A stretch of DNA of 64,000 nt from Pseudomonadota bacterium (lineage in GTDB: Bacteria > Pseudomonadota > Gammaproteobacteria > Steroidobacterales > Steroidobacteraceae), in the NCBI GenBank assembly GCA_023417315.1, contig JAEZFW010000082.1, positions 53,560-117,559 of the forward strand, in the 5' to 3' direction. The position numbers were made by a program, and so were the translations under genes. Shown in pieces: positions 34,442 through 43,805 of this stretch. Numbering within the stretch: the stretch's first letter is position 1; every line of letters begins with the position of its first letter. Below the pieces are notes generated by a model. That model saw only the letters and a program-made list of their open reading frames with translations, had not been told where the DNA came from and did not search any database.

Positions 34442-35167
34442 TCAAAGGCGGAAATCCTGCCCCAAGTACACCTCACGAACCTCACGATTTGCAAGGATGT
34501 CCTCCGCAGTCCCGGAAGCAATCACGACGCCAGCGTTCACAATGTACGCACGGCTGCAAATTCCCAATGTTTCCCGGACGTTATGGTCCGTGATCAGGAC
34601 TCCGATGTTGCGAGAACTCAAGTGCCGAATGATCCGCTGGATGTCCAGCACCGAAATGGGATCGACGCCCGCAAACGGCTCATCGAGCAGCATGAACTGG
34701 GGTTCCGCAGCCAGCGCGCGTGCGATTTCGACGCGTCGCCGCTCGCCGCCCGACAAGCTCTGCCCGATGCTGTTGCGGATATGGCCGATGTGCAGTTCCT
34801 CAAGAAGCGATTCGAGCTTCTGTTTGCGTCCTTGCGCGTCGAGGTCGCCGCGTGTTTCTAGAATCGCAAGGATGTTGTCCTGCACCGAGAGCTTGCGGAA
34901 AACGGACGCTTCCTGCGGCAAATAACCCAGGCCGAGCTGAGCCCGGCGATGCACGGGAAGCTTCGAAAGATCGAGGTCGTCGAGAAGGATGCGTCCGGCA
35001 TCGGTCGGGACGAGACCTACGATCATGTAGAAGGCCGTCGTCTTTCCGGCGCCGTTTGGGCCCAGGAGGCCTACGACTTCGCCGCGTGCGACTTCAATCG
35101 AAAGATCCTTTACGACTTGGCGAGAACGGAACCGCTTCGCCAGACCTTCCACGCGCAGAACCGTCAT
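34442..35167 (-). CDS. lptB: LPS export ABC transporter ATPase
   Basis: 241 residues. Walker A GLLGPNGAGKTTAFYMIVGL, Q-loop LGYLPQEASVFRKLSVQDNI, signature LSGGERRRVEIARAL, Walker B FMLLDEPFAGVDPISV and switch LITDHNVRETLG. With LptF/LptG it powers LPS extraction from the inner membrane. Its ATG overlaps the lptA stop (ATGA, 4 bases), so translation is coupled. Confidence 0.96.
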   Translation of the reverse strand: MTVLRVEGLAKRFRSRQVVKDLSIEVARGEVVGLLGPNGAGKTTAFYMIVGLVPTDAGRILLDDLDLSKLPVHRRAQLGLGYLPQEASVFRKLSVQDNILAILETRGDLDAQGRKQKLESLLEELHIGHIRNSIGQSLSGGERRRVEIARALAAEPQFMLLDEPFAGVDPISVLDIQRIIRHLSSRNIGVLITDHNVRETLGICSRAYIVNAGVVIASGTAEDILANREVREVYLGQDFRL

Positions 35168-35859
35168 GCTTCGCCTTCGTCGGCGGAGTCGTCGCGCCGA
35201 AGCTCGTCGTTTTGCTTGCGATCGTCTTTTGGGGAAAGCAAGGGCAGAGCGCCTTTGGCCTGCTCGCCTGCGCGCGGTCGGATGATGCCGCGCACTCGCC
35301 CGGAATCACCTGAGTTCACACGCACGCGCTCGTCGCGCAGGCTGTAAATCACGGTTTCACCCTCAAATTCATCCTGGCCATAACCAAACCAGACATCGCC
35401 TGTCAGCGTCACTGTATCGGAGCTCACGTCGTACTCGATGACCTTCGCCCGTCCGCGCGCAAGGCGATCGGAACCGCCGCCGAGGCGTTCGAAATGCGCG
35501 GGCGCTCCCTCGACGCGGGCTTCCACCAAGACGTTGTTCTCAAAAGCCGCCGTGGCAGTGTTTGCCTGCAATTGCGCATCCGCGGTTCGCACTAGAACCG
35601 AATCCTTGAATTCCCACTGCTTGTTCTCCGAACGAAACGCGCGCGCGACCGCCTCTTCCGCTTGGATGGAATTCGGGCCCTGCCGTACGCGCACATGCCC
35701 GAAGAACTCGGCGATGTCGTTCTTGAAGTCGAACTCCGATCGGTCGAAGTCATAGCCGAAGTCGCCGGTCTCGAGTCCCGTGAGCTCGGCAGCGAACGCG
35801 GCAGGGATAGCCAGCGCAAGAATCGCCGCCGCGATGCTCCAAGTTCTAGCGACGCACAT
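35164..35859 (-). CDS. lptA: LPS transport periplasmic protein LptA
   Basis: 231 residues with a signal peptide (AAILALAIPAAFA) and an OstA-like beta-jellyroll: EFFGHVRVRQGPNSIQAEEAVA, VIEYDVSSDTVTLTGDVWFGYGQDEFEGETVIY. LptA polymerises into the periplasmic bridge that carries LPS. The C-terminal 30 residues are charged and low-complexity. It overlaps lptC by 14 bases upstream and lptB by 4 bases downstream. Confidence 0.92.
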   Translation of the reverse strand: MCVARTWSIAAAILALAIPAAFAAELTGLETGDFGYDFDRSEFDFKNDIAEFFGHVRVRQGPNSIQAEEAVARAFRSENKQWEFKDSVLVRTADAQLQANTATAAFENNVLVEARVEGAPAHFERLGGGSDRLARGRAKVIEYDVSSDTVTLTGDVWFGYGQDEFEGETVIYSLRDERVRVNSGDSGRVRGIIRPRAGEQAKGALPLLSPKDDRKQNDELRRDDSADEGEA

Positions 35860-36397
35860 ACCGACCCTCGCCGGACTCGAGATTGAGCCGCTGTTCGTTC
35901 AAATCGAAGCTGAAGCTCCGCACCTGCATCGTGTGCTGTCCGAAGCTGATATCAACGGGCGAGCGTGTGCTGAACGCGACTTCCTTCTCGATATCGATCG
36001 CGAGCTCATCCGCACGCAGGCTCCCCTGCAAGTCACCTCCTGCGGGCCGCAGCTCCACGTCTCCCGCGAGACGAAACACGGGGGAGTCACCCGCCTTGAA
36101 ACCTCGATCGGCCGTGAGGCGCCACTGCTGCTCAGGTGTCTGCAAGAAGTTCAGCAAGACCTCGTTCATCGAGAGATCGTCATTCGTGGGTTGCAATTCG
36201 ATGCGTGCAGCAGCCAATTGTGTTTGCATCGAACCATCTTCCGCGGTCTCAGTGATAACCGCGTTACGCAGATAATAGGTAGGTCGAACCGGCGGTTCCG
36301 AGGAGACGGATGTCGATGTGCCAGAGCGCTTGAAGGCGCCATACCCGATCACGAGTGCGGCAAGCAAAGCCGTTATAGAGATCCACCGCCAATTCAC
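35846..36397 (-). CDS. lptC: LPS export protein LptC
   Basis: 183 residues: one N-terminal membrane helix (WISITALLAALVIGYGAF) and a periplasmic jellyroll with PTYYLRNAVITETAEDGSMQ, LTADRGFKAGDSPVFRLAGD and a C-terminal FDLNEQRLNLESGEGRYV. It hands LPS from LptBFG to LptA. It lies between kdsC and lptA in the conserved order. Confidence 0.92.
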   Translation of the reverse strand: MNWRWISITALLAALVIGYGAFKRSGTSTSVSSEPPVRPTYYLRNAVITETAEDGSMQTQLAAARIELQPTNDDLSMNEVLLNFLQTPEQQWRLTADRGFKAGDSPVFRLAGDVELRPAGGDLQGSLRADELAIDIEKEVAFSTRSPVDISFGQHTMQVRSFSFDLNEQRLNLESGEGRYVRR

Positions 36398-36414
36398 ATA
36401 TCACCGATTCGCGT

Positions 36415-36915
36415 TCACGCGATGCGCCGCTGGCTCTCCAGGATCAAATCACAGACCTCGCGCACGGCCCCTTGCCCACCGTTCGCCTGAGTGATGAAGT
36501 GTGCGCGCGATTTCACGCTCGCGTGCGCATCGGGCACAGTGGCGGCGAGCCGCGCCACGTCCAAGATGGGGATGTCGGCCAGGTCATCGCCCATACAAGC
36601 CACTGATTGCGCTGTGAGATCGAGAATGTCCAGCAGCTCGCGCAATGCCGCAACCTTGTCTTCGATCCCCTGGCGCACCCACGTCACGCCCAGCTCTGAC
36701 ATGCGTCGCTCCACCGCGCGTGACGATCGTCCCGAGATGACCGCGACCTGTACCCCCGCGCGCAGAAGTTGCACGATGCCTGCTCCGTCTCGCACGTGGA
36801 AGGACTTCATCTCTTCCCCGCGGGCGGTGAAGTACAGCCGACCGTCGGTCAGAACACCGTCCACATCCAGCACCAGCAATCGCACGTCATTCGCGCGCTC
36901 GATCAGCGTATCCAT
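36415..36915 (-). CDS. kdsC: KDO-8-phosphate phosphatase
   Basis: 166 residues, a cap-less HAD phosphatase. Motif I LLVLDVDGVLTDGRLYF carries the nucleophile and general acid Asp; motif II is AVISGRSSRAVERR; motif III/IV is VACMGDDLADIPIL. It releases KDO from KDO-8-phosphate, the third step to the LPS inner-core sugar. It follows kdsD by 5 bases. Confidence 0.95.
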   Translation of the reverse strand: MDTLIERANDVRLLVLDVDGVLTDGRLYFTARGEEMKSFHVRDGAGIVQLLRAGVQVAVISGRSSRAVERRMSELGVTWVRQGIEDKVAALRELLDILDLTAQSVACMGDDLADIPILDVARLAATVPDAHASVKSRAHFITQANGGQGAVREVCDLILESQRRIA

Positions 36916-36920
36916 GCTGG

Positions 36921-37904
36921 TTACATCACTCCGGCGCGAAACAGATCATGCACGTTTAGAGCGCCGATGAGCACATGTTGATCATCGGCGACGAGTAACT
37001 GGGTGATGCGAGAGCTTTCCATTAGATGCACAGCCTCGGCGGCAAGAATACCCGGGCGCACCGTTCTCGGGTTCACTGTCATCACGTCCGTCATTCGCTT
37101 CGAGCGCAGATCCGGATCGCGATCCAGCGTCCTGCGCAGATCGCCGTCAGTGAAGATTCCCAACACTTTCCGATCGCGATCGACGATCGCGGTCATGCCT
37201 AGACCCTTGCGACTCATCTCGATCAGCCCGTCTCGGAGAGAAGTCTCTGGACCGACGATGGGGAGATCCTCGCCCGTTCTCATCACATCCTCGATTCGCA
37301 GCAGCAGCCTGCGCCCCAGCATTCCGCCCGGATGCGAGCGAGCGAAGTCCTCTTGCGTGAACCCGCGCGCTTCCAGAATCGCGACTGCGAGTGCATCGCC
37401 GACGGCGAGGGTAGCGGTCGTACTTGCCGTGGGAGCGAGGTTATGAGGGCAGGCTTCCTCGGGCACACTCACATCGAGCACGACCTCGGCAGCCTTAGCG
37501 AGCGTTGAAGCGGGGCGCCCCGTCATCACGACAATGGGAACTCCAAGTCGCTTGATCACTGGGAGAATGGTGAGCAGTTCGGGCGTTTCGCCGGAATTAG
37601 ACAGCGCTAGTAACACGTCTTCGGCCGTGATCATGCCGATATCGCCATGGCTCGCCTCCGCAGGATGGAGGAAGAACGAGGGCGTTCCCGTACTCGCGAG
37701 CGTGGCCGCCACTTTATTGCCGATGTGCCCGGACTTTCCCATTCCCGAGACGACGACGCGGCCTTTGCAGGCGATCAGCAGCCGGCAAGCGTCCACGAAC
37801 TGAGCTTGCAATCGCTCTCGAACCGCTGCAATTGCGGCAATTTCGGTCTCGAGCACGCGCTTGGCGCGCGAGAGCAGCTGCTGAGCATCGAGCGTGGGTG
37901 TCAT
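36921..37904 (-). CDS. kdsD: D-arabinose-5-phosphate isomerase
   Basis: 327 residues: a sugar isomerase (SIS) domain with GRVVVSGMGKSGHIGNKVAAT and HPAEASHGDIGMITAEDVLLALSNSGET, followed by two CBS domains (about 205-320) with DLPIVGPETSLRDGLIEMSR and LGIFTDGDLRRTLDR. It converts ribulose-5-phosphate to arabinose-5-phosphate, the first KDO step. It is the first gene of a probable kdsD-kdsC-lptC-lptA-lptB-rpoN-hpf-rapZ operon and is divergent from the BolA-like gene. Confidence 0.95.
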   Translation of the reverse strand: MTPTLDAQQLLSRAKRVLETEIAAIAAVRERLQAQFVDACRLLIACKGRVVVSGMGKSGHIGNKVAATLASTGTPSFFLHPAEASHGDIGMITAEDVLLALSNSGETPELLTILPVIKRLGVPIVVMTGRPASTLAKAAEVVLDVSVPEEACPHNLAPTASTTATLAVGDALAVAILEARGFTQEDFARSHPGGMLGRRLLLRIEDVMRTGEDLPIVGPETSLRDGLIEMSRKGLGMTAIVDRDRKVLGIFTDGDLRRTLDRDPDLRSKRMTDVMTVNPRTVRPGILAAEAVHLMESSRITQLLVADDQHVLIGALNVHDLFRAGVM

Positions 37905-37997
37905 GGCGGAATCATAGCGCGCCAGCTCGCCAAACCGCGATCACGCTCGCATCCAATGGGCTAATATGCGCAGCCCCAAGTGACCGACCGTCCCATC

Positions 37998-38234
37998 ATG
38001 AATGCAGCAGAAGTACAGGCATTGATCGAGGCCGGGCTTCCCGGTGCGCGCGTGCAGGTGAGCTCAGACGATGACACGCACTTCGAAGCCGTGATCGTTG
38101 CCGAACAGTTCGCCGGCAAACGGATGATCCAAAGGCATCAGCTCGTCTACGGGACCTTAGGCGCACGAATGGGACGAGAAATTCATGCGCTCAGCATGCA
38201 GGTGCTCACCCCCGAAGAAGCGGGGCGTGAATAG
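37998..38234 (+). CDS. ibaG: BolA-family protein (IbaG/YrbA type)
   Basis: 78 residues from ATG 37998; a GTG 6 codons upstream is possible but the family begins at the AEVQALIEAGLPGARVQV helix. DDTHFEAVIVAEQFAGKRMIQRHQLVYGTLGARM and EIHALSMQVLTPEEA match the YrbA/IbaG branch, usually placed next to murA as here. Family members bind iron-sulfur clusters with monothiol glutaredoxins. The TAG stop merges with repeat element 7. Confidence 0.88.
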   Translation: MNAAEVQALIEAGLPGARVQVSSDDDTHFEAVIVAEQFAGKRMIQRHQLVYGTLGARMGREIHALSMQVLTPEEAGRE

Positions 38235-38346
38235 CGGGTCGCGGGTCGTCAGAACGCCGCGAGAATGTGGTTCCAGCGTACCGTGGCCCTGCGGCAAGAC
38301 GCCCGATCTGGCTTACTGCTAGCCGCGAGTCTCTAATCACGAGTCA
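38234..38346. repeat. Heptamer-armed inverted repeat, element 7 (GCGGGTC/GTGACTC type, degenerate)
   Basis: Left: two GCGGGTC words (38234-38247) then the core GTCAGAA (38248-38254). Right: TCTGGC core (38308-38313), followed by words whose complements are GCGGCTA, GAGACTC, GTGATTA and GTGACTC. The two arms match poorly, so this copy is decayed or chimeric. The last base of the ibaG stop codon is the first base of the array; murA starts 9 bases after the right end. Confidence 0.6.
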
Positions 38347-38354
38347 CTTCTTCC

Positions 38355-39614
38355 ATGGATAAGCTTCAAATCCGCGGTGGCAAACCGCTCGAAGGCGAGG
38401 TTCGCATCTCGGGCGCGAAGAACGCAGCGCTGCCCATCCTCGCAGGCACTCTGCTCGCTGAAGGCACCGTCTCCGTCGGCAACGTGCCGCACCTTCAGGA
38501 CGTCACGACGATGATCGAGTTGCTCGGCCGTATGGGCGTGAGCGTCACGATCGACGACAAGATGCGAGTCGAGGTGGATGCCTCGACGATTCGCGAATGC
38601 GTAGCGCCGTATGAGCTCGTGCGCACGATGCGAGCGTCGATCGTCGTGCTCGGACCGCTGCTCGCGCGCTTCGGCCAGGCGGATGTGTCATTGCCGGGCG
38701 GCTGCGCGATCGGAGCTCGGCCCGTGAACATCCACGTAGAGGGCTTGCGTGCGCTGGGCGCAGATATTCAGATCGAGAATGGCTACATTCGCGCGCGCGC
38801 GGATCGACTCGTCGGAACGCGCTTGGTTCTCGAAACTGTAACGGTGACGGGTACTGAAAACTTGCTGATGGCCGCAACGCTTGCCGATGGCGAGACGATC
38901 ATCGAGAACGCAGCCCGAGAGCCCGAAGTCGTCGATCTTGCGAATTTCTTGATTTCGATGGGTGCAAAAATTCGCGGCGCCGGCACGGATCGCATCGTGA
39001 TCGAAGGGGTGAAACGCCTGAAAGGGACGAGCTACGACGTGCTCCCAGATCGCATCGAGAGCGGGACATATCTGGTTGCGGGTGCGATCACGCGCGGGCA
39101 CGTCCGAATCAAAGGAACACGACCGGATCATCTCGATGCGGTCCTCGCGAAGTTGACGGAAGCGGGCGCAAAGATCGCGACGGGCGATAATTGGATCGAT
39201 CTGAATATGGGCGGTCGCCGACCGCGCTCGGTGGATATTCGGACTGCGCCCTATCCGGCGTTTCCCACCGACATGCAAGCACAGTTCGGGGCGTTGAATA
39301 CGATCGCGCAGGGCGTAGCCGCGGTTACGGAAACGATCTTCGAGAATCGCTTCATGCATATGCTCGAGATGCGGCGTCTCGGTGCTGAGATTCGCATCGA
39401 AGGCAACACTGCGATCATTCGCGGGGTGGAAAAGCTCACCGCCGCGCCGGTGATGGCGACCGACCTGCGCGCGTCAGCAAGCCTGGTGATCGCAGGCCTC
39501 GTAGCGGAGGGAACGACCGACGTCCTGCGCATCTATCACATCGATCGCGGTTACGAGTGTATCGAGGAGAAGCTCGAGCAGTTAGGAGCGCAGATCAAGA
39601 GGATGCCCGGCTAG
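38355..39614 (+). CDS. murA: UDP-N-acetylglucosamine 1-carboxyvinyltransferase
   Basis: 419 residues, the exact E. coli length. It adds enolpyruvate to UDP-GlcNAc, the first committed peptidoglycan step and the fosfomycin target. LQIRGGKPLEGEVRISGAKN (with the catalytic Lys), SLPGGCAIGARPVNIH with the PEP-reactive C117, PTDMQAQFGAL and DLRASASLVIAGL are all present. A Cys at 117 predicts fosfomycin sensitivity at the target. Repeat element 8 begins 11 bases after the stop. Confidence 0.97.
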   Translation: MDKLQIRGGKPLEGEVRISGAKNAALPILAGTLLAEGTVSVGNVPHLQDVTTMIELLGRMGVSVTIDDKMRVEVDASTIRECVAPYELVRTMRASIVVLGPLLARFGQADVSLPGGCAIGARPVNIHVEGLRALGADIQIENGYIRARADRLVGTRLVLETVTVTGTENLLMAATLADGETIIENAAREPEVVDLANFLISMGAKIRGAGTDRIVIEGVKRLKGTSYDVLPDRIESGTYLVAGAITRGHVRIKGTRPDHLDAVLAKLTEAGAKIATGDNWIDLNMGGRRPRSVDIRTAPYPAFPTDMQAQFGALNTIAQGVAAVTETIFENRFMHMLEMRRLGAEIRIEGNTAIIRGVEKLTAAPVMATDLRASASLVIAGLVAEGTTDVLRIYHIDRGYECIEEKLEQLGAQIKRMPG

Positions 39615-39625
39615 TGCCTCTGACG

Positions 39626-39760
39626 TGGCCAACTGGCCGACAGGCCACTGGCAACTGGCCAGATGAAGAGTTGCAGCACGTTTAGGGCGCGCTTCATTCC
39701 GAGGGCACGTGATCTCCGGTTCTTCTCTGGCCAGTTGCCAGTGCCCAGTTGGCCAGTTAA
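39626..39760. repeat. Heptamer-armed inverted repeat, element 8 (TGGCC type)
   Basis: Left arm 39626-39663 and right arm 39726-39760 share ACTGGCC-type words and nearly match elements 1 and 3. The spacer is 62 bases and ends in GGTTCTTCTCT. It fills the gap between convergent murA (11 bases from its stop) and the DegS-like gene (8 bases from its stop). Confidence 0.85.
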
Positions 39761-39768
39761 CTGCGAGA

Positions 39769-40902
39769 TTAGCTGCCGCCCCTAGGCGGGCGTTCATGCA
39801 ACGTTGCGGAGAGTTGCAGTGCCTGATTGCCGCGCCGCCCGCCGATCGCTAGCTTGGAGCCAGGTGCCATTGCTGCGACTCGATTGAGCGCTTCCTCGGC
39901 ATTGAGGATCACCTGGCCGTTCAGATGGGTGACGAGATCATCCTCGCGCAATCCTGCAAGCGCAGCCGGACCTTCCGGATAGACGAGCGCGATTCGCAAG
40001 GCAACGGGCGGATCGATGCCGAGCGATGCGGCGGCATCATGTGTCAATTGTTCGGACTCGACGCCGAGCCAGCCGCGACGCACACGTCCGTGTTCGAGAA
40101 TCTGATTCATCACGCCGCGAACCATATTGACCGGTATCGCGAAGCTGATTCCATCCGTGCCGAGTGCTTGCGAGAGCACAGCCGTATTGATGCCGATGAG
40201 CTCACCATCCGGATTGATGAGCGCCCCACCGGAATTGCCGAAATTGATGGCTGCATCGGTTTGGATGAAATCCTCGAAATCGGCGACACCCAATCGACCT
40301 CGCCCTGTTGCGCTGACGATGCCCTGAGTCACCGTCTGGCTGAGCCCGAAAGGATTGCCGATCGCAAGCACGACATCGCCTGCGCGTACTTCGTTAGAGC
40401 GGCCCATCGTCATAAACGGCGGGTTCTCGACATCCACCCGCAGAACAGCCAGGTCGGTATCGGGATCCGTTCCAACGATGGCGGGGGTCGCGATTCGGCC
40501 GTCCGCGAGCTGCACGCGGATCTCTGCTGCGCCTTGAATGACATGATGGTTCGTAATCAAGTGCCCGGCAGTATCGACGATGACGCCGGACCCAAGACTT
40601 CCTTCCACACGCCTGCGCACGTTCGGCAAATTGCCGCGCAGCGGTGATTCCTGGCGGGCGGATTCGACGACCCGGGCAGTGTAGATATTGACGACCGCGG
40701 GACCGGCGCGACTCACGGCATCGGCAAACGAACGCCGCGCGCCTATCTCCTCCGTGTTACGTGGCAGCGTGGCTCGATCCCCTGCGATCGCCGCAGGACC
40801 ATCGGACAGACCGAGTCGCACGATGAGCAGCAGCCCGGCCGCGCTCAGGCCGACGAGCGTCCACTTGAGAAAGAACTTCAACGATTCTTGGAGCGTCGGC
40901 AC
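39769..40902 (-). CDS. S1C serine protease, DegS-like
   Basis: 377 residues from GTG 40902; the long in-frame extension to 41319 would run over the petA start and is rejected. One N-terminal membrane helix (about 13-30) anchors a trypsin-like domain with H120 (ITNHHVI), D150 (DTDLAVLRV) and S224 (FGNSGGALINP), then a single PDZ domain (about 275-360) with GLREDDLVTHLNG. One PDZ plus an anchor is the DegS layout, the site-1 protease of the sigma-E envelope stress response. DegQ-type function cannot be excluded. Confidence 0.9.
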   Translation of the reverse strand: MPTLQESLKFFLKWTLVGLSAAGLLLIVRLGLSDGPAAIAGDRATLPRNTEEIGARRSFADAVSRAGPAVVNIYTARVVESARQESPLRGNLPNVRRRVEGSLGSGVIVDTAGHLITNHHVIQGAAEIRVQLADGRIATPAIVGTDPDTDLAVLRVDVENPPFMTMGRSNEVRAGDVVLAIGNPFGLSQTVTQGIVSATGRGRLGVADFEDFIQTDAAINFGNSGGALINPDGELIGINTAVLSQALGTDGISFAIPVNMVRGVMNQILEHGRVRRGWLGVESEQLTHDAAASLGIDPPVALRIALVYPEGPAALAGLREDDLVTHLNGQVILNAEEALNRVAAMAPGSKLAIGGRRGNQALQLSATLHERPPRGGS

Positions 40903-40957
40903 GATGCTCTGCTGCGATAGGTGAGCGGTGTAGCCTCCATGCTGCGCCGGACTGCGC

Positions 40958-40988
40958 TTCAAAGCGCACTGATCGATATGTGTATAAT
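40958..40988 (+). promoter_or_regulatory. Candidate promoter for petABC
   Basis: A perfect TATAAT at 40983-40988 with a weak TTCAAA (40958-40963) 19 bases upstream, in the 220-base gap divergent between the DegS-like gene and petA. The start point would be about 130 bases before petA. Confidence 0.35.
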
Positions 40989-41122
40989 GCGCAATTCCTT
41001 GAACGATTGAAACTACGCACTGGCGCGGACCGTCCGTGAGGCTTCGCGAAAGTGTGCTCGTGCACAGCGCGCGAGGTGGCATTTCGGTCGAGCGGGCATT
41101 AGGCCCCTCGCGGAGATTGTGG

Positions 41123-41728
41123 ATGAGCGCAGAATCAGAACAGATCGATGGTGGACGGCGACATTTTCTGTTAGTCGCTACCACAGTCACCGGGGTCGCC
41201 GGTCTTGCCGCAACTGCGGTCCCATTCTTGGCTTCCTGGAAACCGAGCGCACGTGCACAAGCGCTCGGTGCGCCAGTCGAACAAGACGTGAGCAAACTCG
41301 AGCCGGGCGCCGTCGTCAAAGTAAATTGGCGTGGTCAGGCCATCTTCATCGTGCGGCGTACTCCGGAGATGCTCGCGACGCTGACTACACCCGCGGTCGT
41401 GAATCAACTGCGCGACCCGAGCTCGGAAGAGTCCGAACAACCCGAATACGCGAAGAACGATTCGCGCGCGCTCAAGCCTGAGTACCTCGTGCTCGTGGGT
41501 GTCTGCACTCACCTCGGCTGCGCCCCGCTCGGCCGCTTCGAGCCGCAGGACGCGGAGCTCGGCGCCGATTGGCCCGGTGGATTCTATTGTCCGTGCCACG
41601 GTTCCAGGTTCGATATGGCCGGTCGCGTGTTCAAGGACGTGCCTGCACCGACCAATCTGCGTGTGCCGCCGTACCGCTTCGTGAATGAAGGCCTCGTTCA
41701 AATCGGCGTTGACGCGGAGGTTGCATAA
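41123..41728 (+). CDS. petA: Ubiquinol-cytochrome c reductase Rieske iron-sulfur subunit
   Basis: 201 residues from ATG 41123 (GGAG 7 bases upstream). A twin-arginine-type N-terminus (DGGRRHFLLVATTVTGVAG) becomes the membrane anchor. The 2Fe-2S site is CTHLGC (128-133) and CPCHGSRFD (156-164). It passes electrons from quinol to cytochrome c1. The TAA stop overlaps the petB ATG. Confidence 0.95.
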   Translation: MSAESEQIDGGRRHFLLVATTVTGVAGLAATAVPFLASWKPSARAQALGAPVEQDVSKLEPGAVVKVNWRGQAIFIVRRTPEMLATLTTPAVVNQLRDPSSEESEQPEYAKNDSRALKPEYLVLVGVCTHLGCAPLGRFEPQDAELGADWPGGFYCPCHGSRFDMAGRVFKDVPAPTNLRVPPYRFVNEGLVQIGVDAEVA

Positions 41729-42987
41729 TGAGCGCTACGATGCCGGCTCCTGCCCGTCGCGGCCGCATGGCTGCCATCGCGGAGTGGTGCGATCAGCGAC
41801 TCGGTTATTCGCGCTTCCTCAAAGCGCATATGACCGAGTATTACGCGCCGAAGAACTTCAACTTCTGGTACTACTTCGGGTCGCTCGCGCTCGTCGTGCT
41901 CGTCATTCAAATCGTCACGGGCATCTTCCTGACGATGAATTACAAGCCGTCCGCGGAGGATGCGTTCGCATCGGTCGAGTACATCATGCGCGATGTCGAA
42001 TGGGGTTGGCTCATTCGCTACATGCATTCGACCGGCGCATCGGCATTCTTCATCGTCGTCTATCTGCATATGTTCCGCGGCTTGATGTACGGCTCGTACA
42101 AGAATCCGCGCGAGCTCGTGTGGATCTTCGGCATGCTCATCTATCTTGCGCTGATGGCCGAAGCATTCTTCGGTTATCTGCTCCCGTGGGGCAACATGTC
42201 CTACTGGGGCGCGCAGGTGATCGTGTCGTTGTTCGGCGCAATTCCCGGAATCGGTGAGTCGCTCGTCGAGTGGATTCGCGGCGACTACTACATCTCAGAC
42301 ATCACGTTGAATCGCTTCTTCGCGCTGCACGTGATCGCGCTGCCGCTCGCGCTCGTGTTCCTCGTCATCGCGCACATCCTCGCGCTGCACGAAGTCGGCT
42401 CGAACAATCCGGATGGTGTGGACATCAAGAAGGTGAAAGGTCCGGACGGTTATCCTGTGGACGGCATTCCCTTCCATCCGTACTACACGGTGAAGGATCT
42501 CGTCGGGTTGATCGTGTTTCTCGCGCTGTTCGCAAGCGTGATCTTCTTCGCGCCTGAGATGGGAGGCTATTTCCTCGAGCACGCGAACTTCGCGCCGGCG
42601 AATCCGCTGCAGACACCCGAAAACATCGCACCCGTGTGGTACTTCACACCGTACTACGCGATCTTGCGTGCAGTGCCCAACAAGCTTCTCGGCGTCGTGT
42701 TGATGGGACTCGCAGTGGTCGCGTTCGTGTTTCTGCCATGGCTCGATCGCGCGAAGGTGAAGTCGATTCGTTATCGCGGCTGGATCTTCAAGGCGTTCCT
42801 GTTCGCGTTCGCGGTGAGCTTCGTTGCACTCGGGTACCTCGGTCTGCAACACGTGACGCCCGCGTACACCTACGCGGCTCGTTTCTTCACGCTCGTTTAT
42901 TTCGCTTTCTTCGTTCTCATGCCCTGGTACACGAAGATCGACCCAACGAAGCCAGTGCCTGAGCGGGTGACTTACCATGCCCACTAA
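41728..42987 (+). CDS. petB: Cytochrome b of the bc1 complex
   Basis: 419 residues with eight membrane helices and the fused long form of proteobacteria. Haem-ligand His pairs fall in MHSTGASAFFIVVYLHMFRG and FALHVIALPLALVFLVIAHI. The Qo-site motif appears as NIAPVWYFTPYYAILR (a PVWY variant of PEWY). Start and stop overlap petA and petC, so the three are translationally coupled. Confidence 0.96.
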   Translation: MSATMPAPARRGRMAAIAEWCDQRLGYSRFLKAHMTEYYAPKNFNFWYYFGSLALVVLVIQIVTGIFLTMNYKPSAEDAFASVEYIMRDVEWGWLIRYMHSTGASAFFIVVYLHMFRGLMYGSYKNPRELVWIFGMLIYLALMAEAFFGYLLPWGNMSYWGAQVIVSLFGAIPGIGESLVEWIRGDYYISDITLNRFFALHVIALPLALVFLVIAHILALHEVGSNNPDGVDIKKVKGPDGYPVDGIPFHPYYTVKDLVGLIVFLALFASVIFFAPEMGGYFLEHANFAPANPLQTPENIAPVWYFTPYYAILRAVPNKLLGVVLMGLAVVAFVFLPWLDRAKVKSIRYRGWIFKAFLFAFAVSFVALGYLGLQHVTPAYTYAARFFTLVYFAFFVLMPWYTKIDPTKPVPERVTYHAH

Positions 42988-43744
42988 TTCGAAGATCAAG
43001 AACATCGTGCTTGCGCTCGTTTTGAGCGCCTCATGGAGTGGCGTTGCGCTCGCCGCTTCCGCGGGTGGGGATGCCATCCAGCGCGCGAACAACGATGTCG
43101 CAAACACGGCGTCGCTGCAGAGGGGGGCGCGCAATTTCGTCAACTACTGCATGGGCTGTCACTCCGCGCGCTATGTGCGCTATAGCCGTTTAGGTGCGGA
43201 TCTCGGCCTAACCGAGGCACAAGTGATGGAGAACCTGATGTTCACCGGGGAGGCCATTCACGACACCATGCAGAACGTCTTCCCCGAGGAGGCGGCTGCG
43301 CGCTGGTTCGGCACAGTGCCACCCGATCTGTCGTTGATCGCTCGGTCGCGCGGAACGGATTACGTGTACTCGTTTCTGAAGTCGTTCTACCTGGATCCGA
43401 ACCGTCCGACGGGCGTTAACAACCGTGTGCTGCCTGGAACCTCGATGCCTCATGTGCTGTGGGAGCTGCAGGGCTACCAGGAGGCGGTATACGACGGCGA
43501 AAGCGACCCTGCGCACGATGCGGTTCATAAGAAATTCAAAGGGTTCCAGCTGGCTCAACCCGGGTCATTGTCGCCTGCCGAGTACGACCAGTTCGTACTG
43601 GATACCGTCAACTTCCTCGACTACATCAGTGAACCGATGCAGTTGCAGCGGCGCAATCTGGGCTTCCAAGTGCTCGCGTTCCTGCTAGTGTTCTTCCTAT
43701 TCGCTTTCTTGCTCAAGAAGGAGTACTGGAAAGACGTGAAGTGA
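42977..43744 (+). CDS. petC: Cytochrome c1
   Basis: 255 residues: signal peptide (VLALVLSASWSGVALA), haem c motif CMGCH at 58-62, the axial Met in LPGTSMPHVLWELQG, and a C-terminal membrane anchor (LGFQVLAFLLVFFLFAFLL). It overlaps petB by 11 bases. It completes the bc1 complex and donates electrons to periplasmic cytochrome c. Confidence 0.96.
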   Translation: MPTNSKIKNIVLALVLSASWSGVALAASAGGDAIQRANNDVANTASLQRGARNFVNYCMGCHSARYVRYSRLGADLGLTEAQVMENLMFTGEAIHDTMQNVFPEEAAARWFGTVPPDLSLIARSRGTDYVYSFLKSFYLDPNRPTGVNNRVLPGTSMPHVLWELQGYQEAVYDGESDPAHDAVHKKFKGFQLAQPGSLSPAEYDQFVLDTVNFLDYISEPMQLQRRNLGFQVLAFLLVFFLFAFLLKKEYWKDVK

Positions 43745-43805
43745 GTGGCGCGAGGCTCACGCCGCGCGGTGCTCACCAGACGCGACTCCAGGGCGTACCG
43801 ACGTG

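Noticed and set aside
40903..41319. N-terminal extension of the DegS-like protease
   Set aside because: It would overlap the petA start, has no membrane or family similarity, and hides the normal anchor start at GTG 40902.
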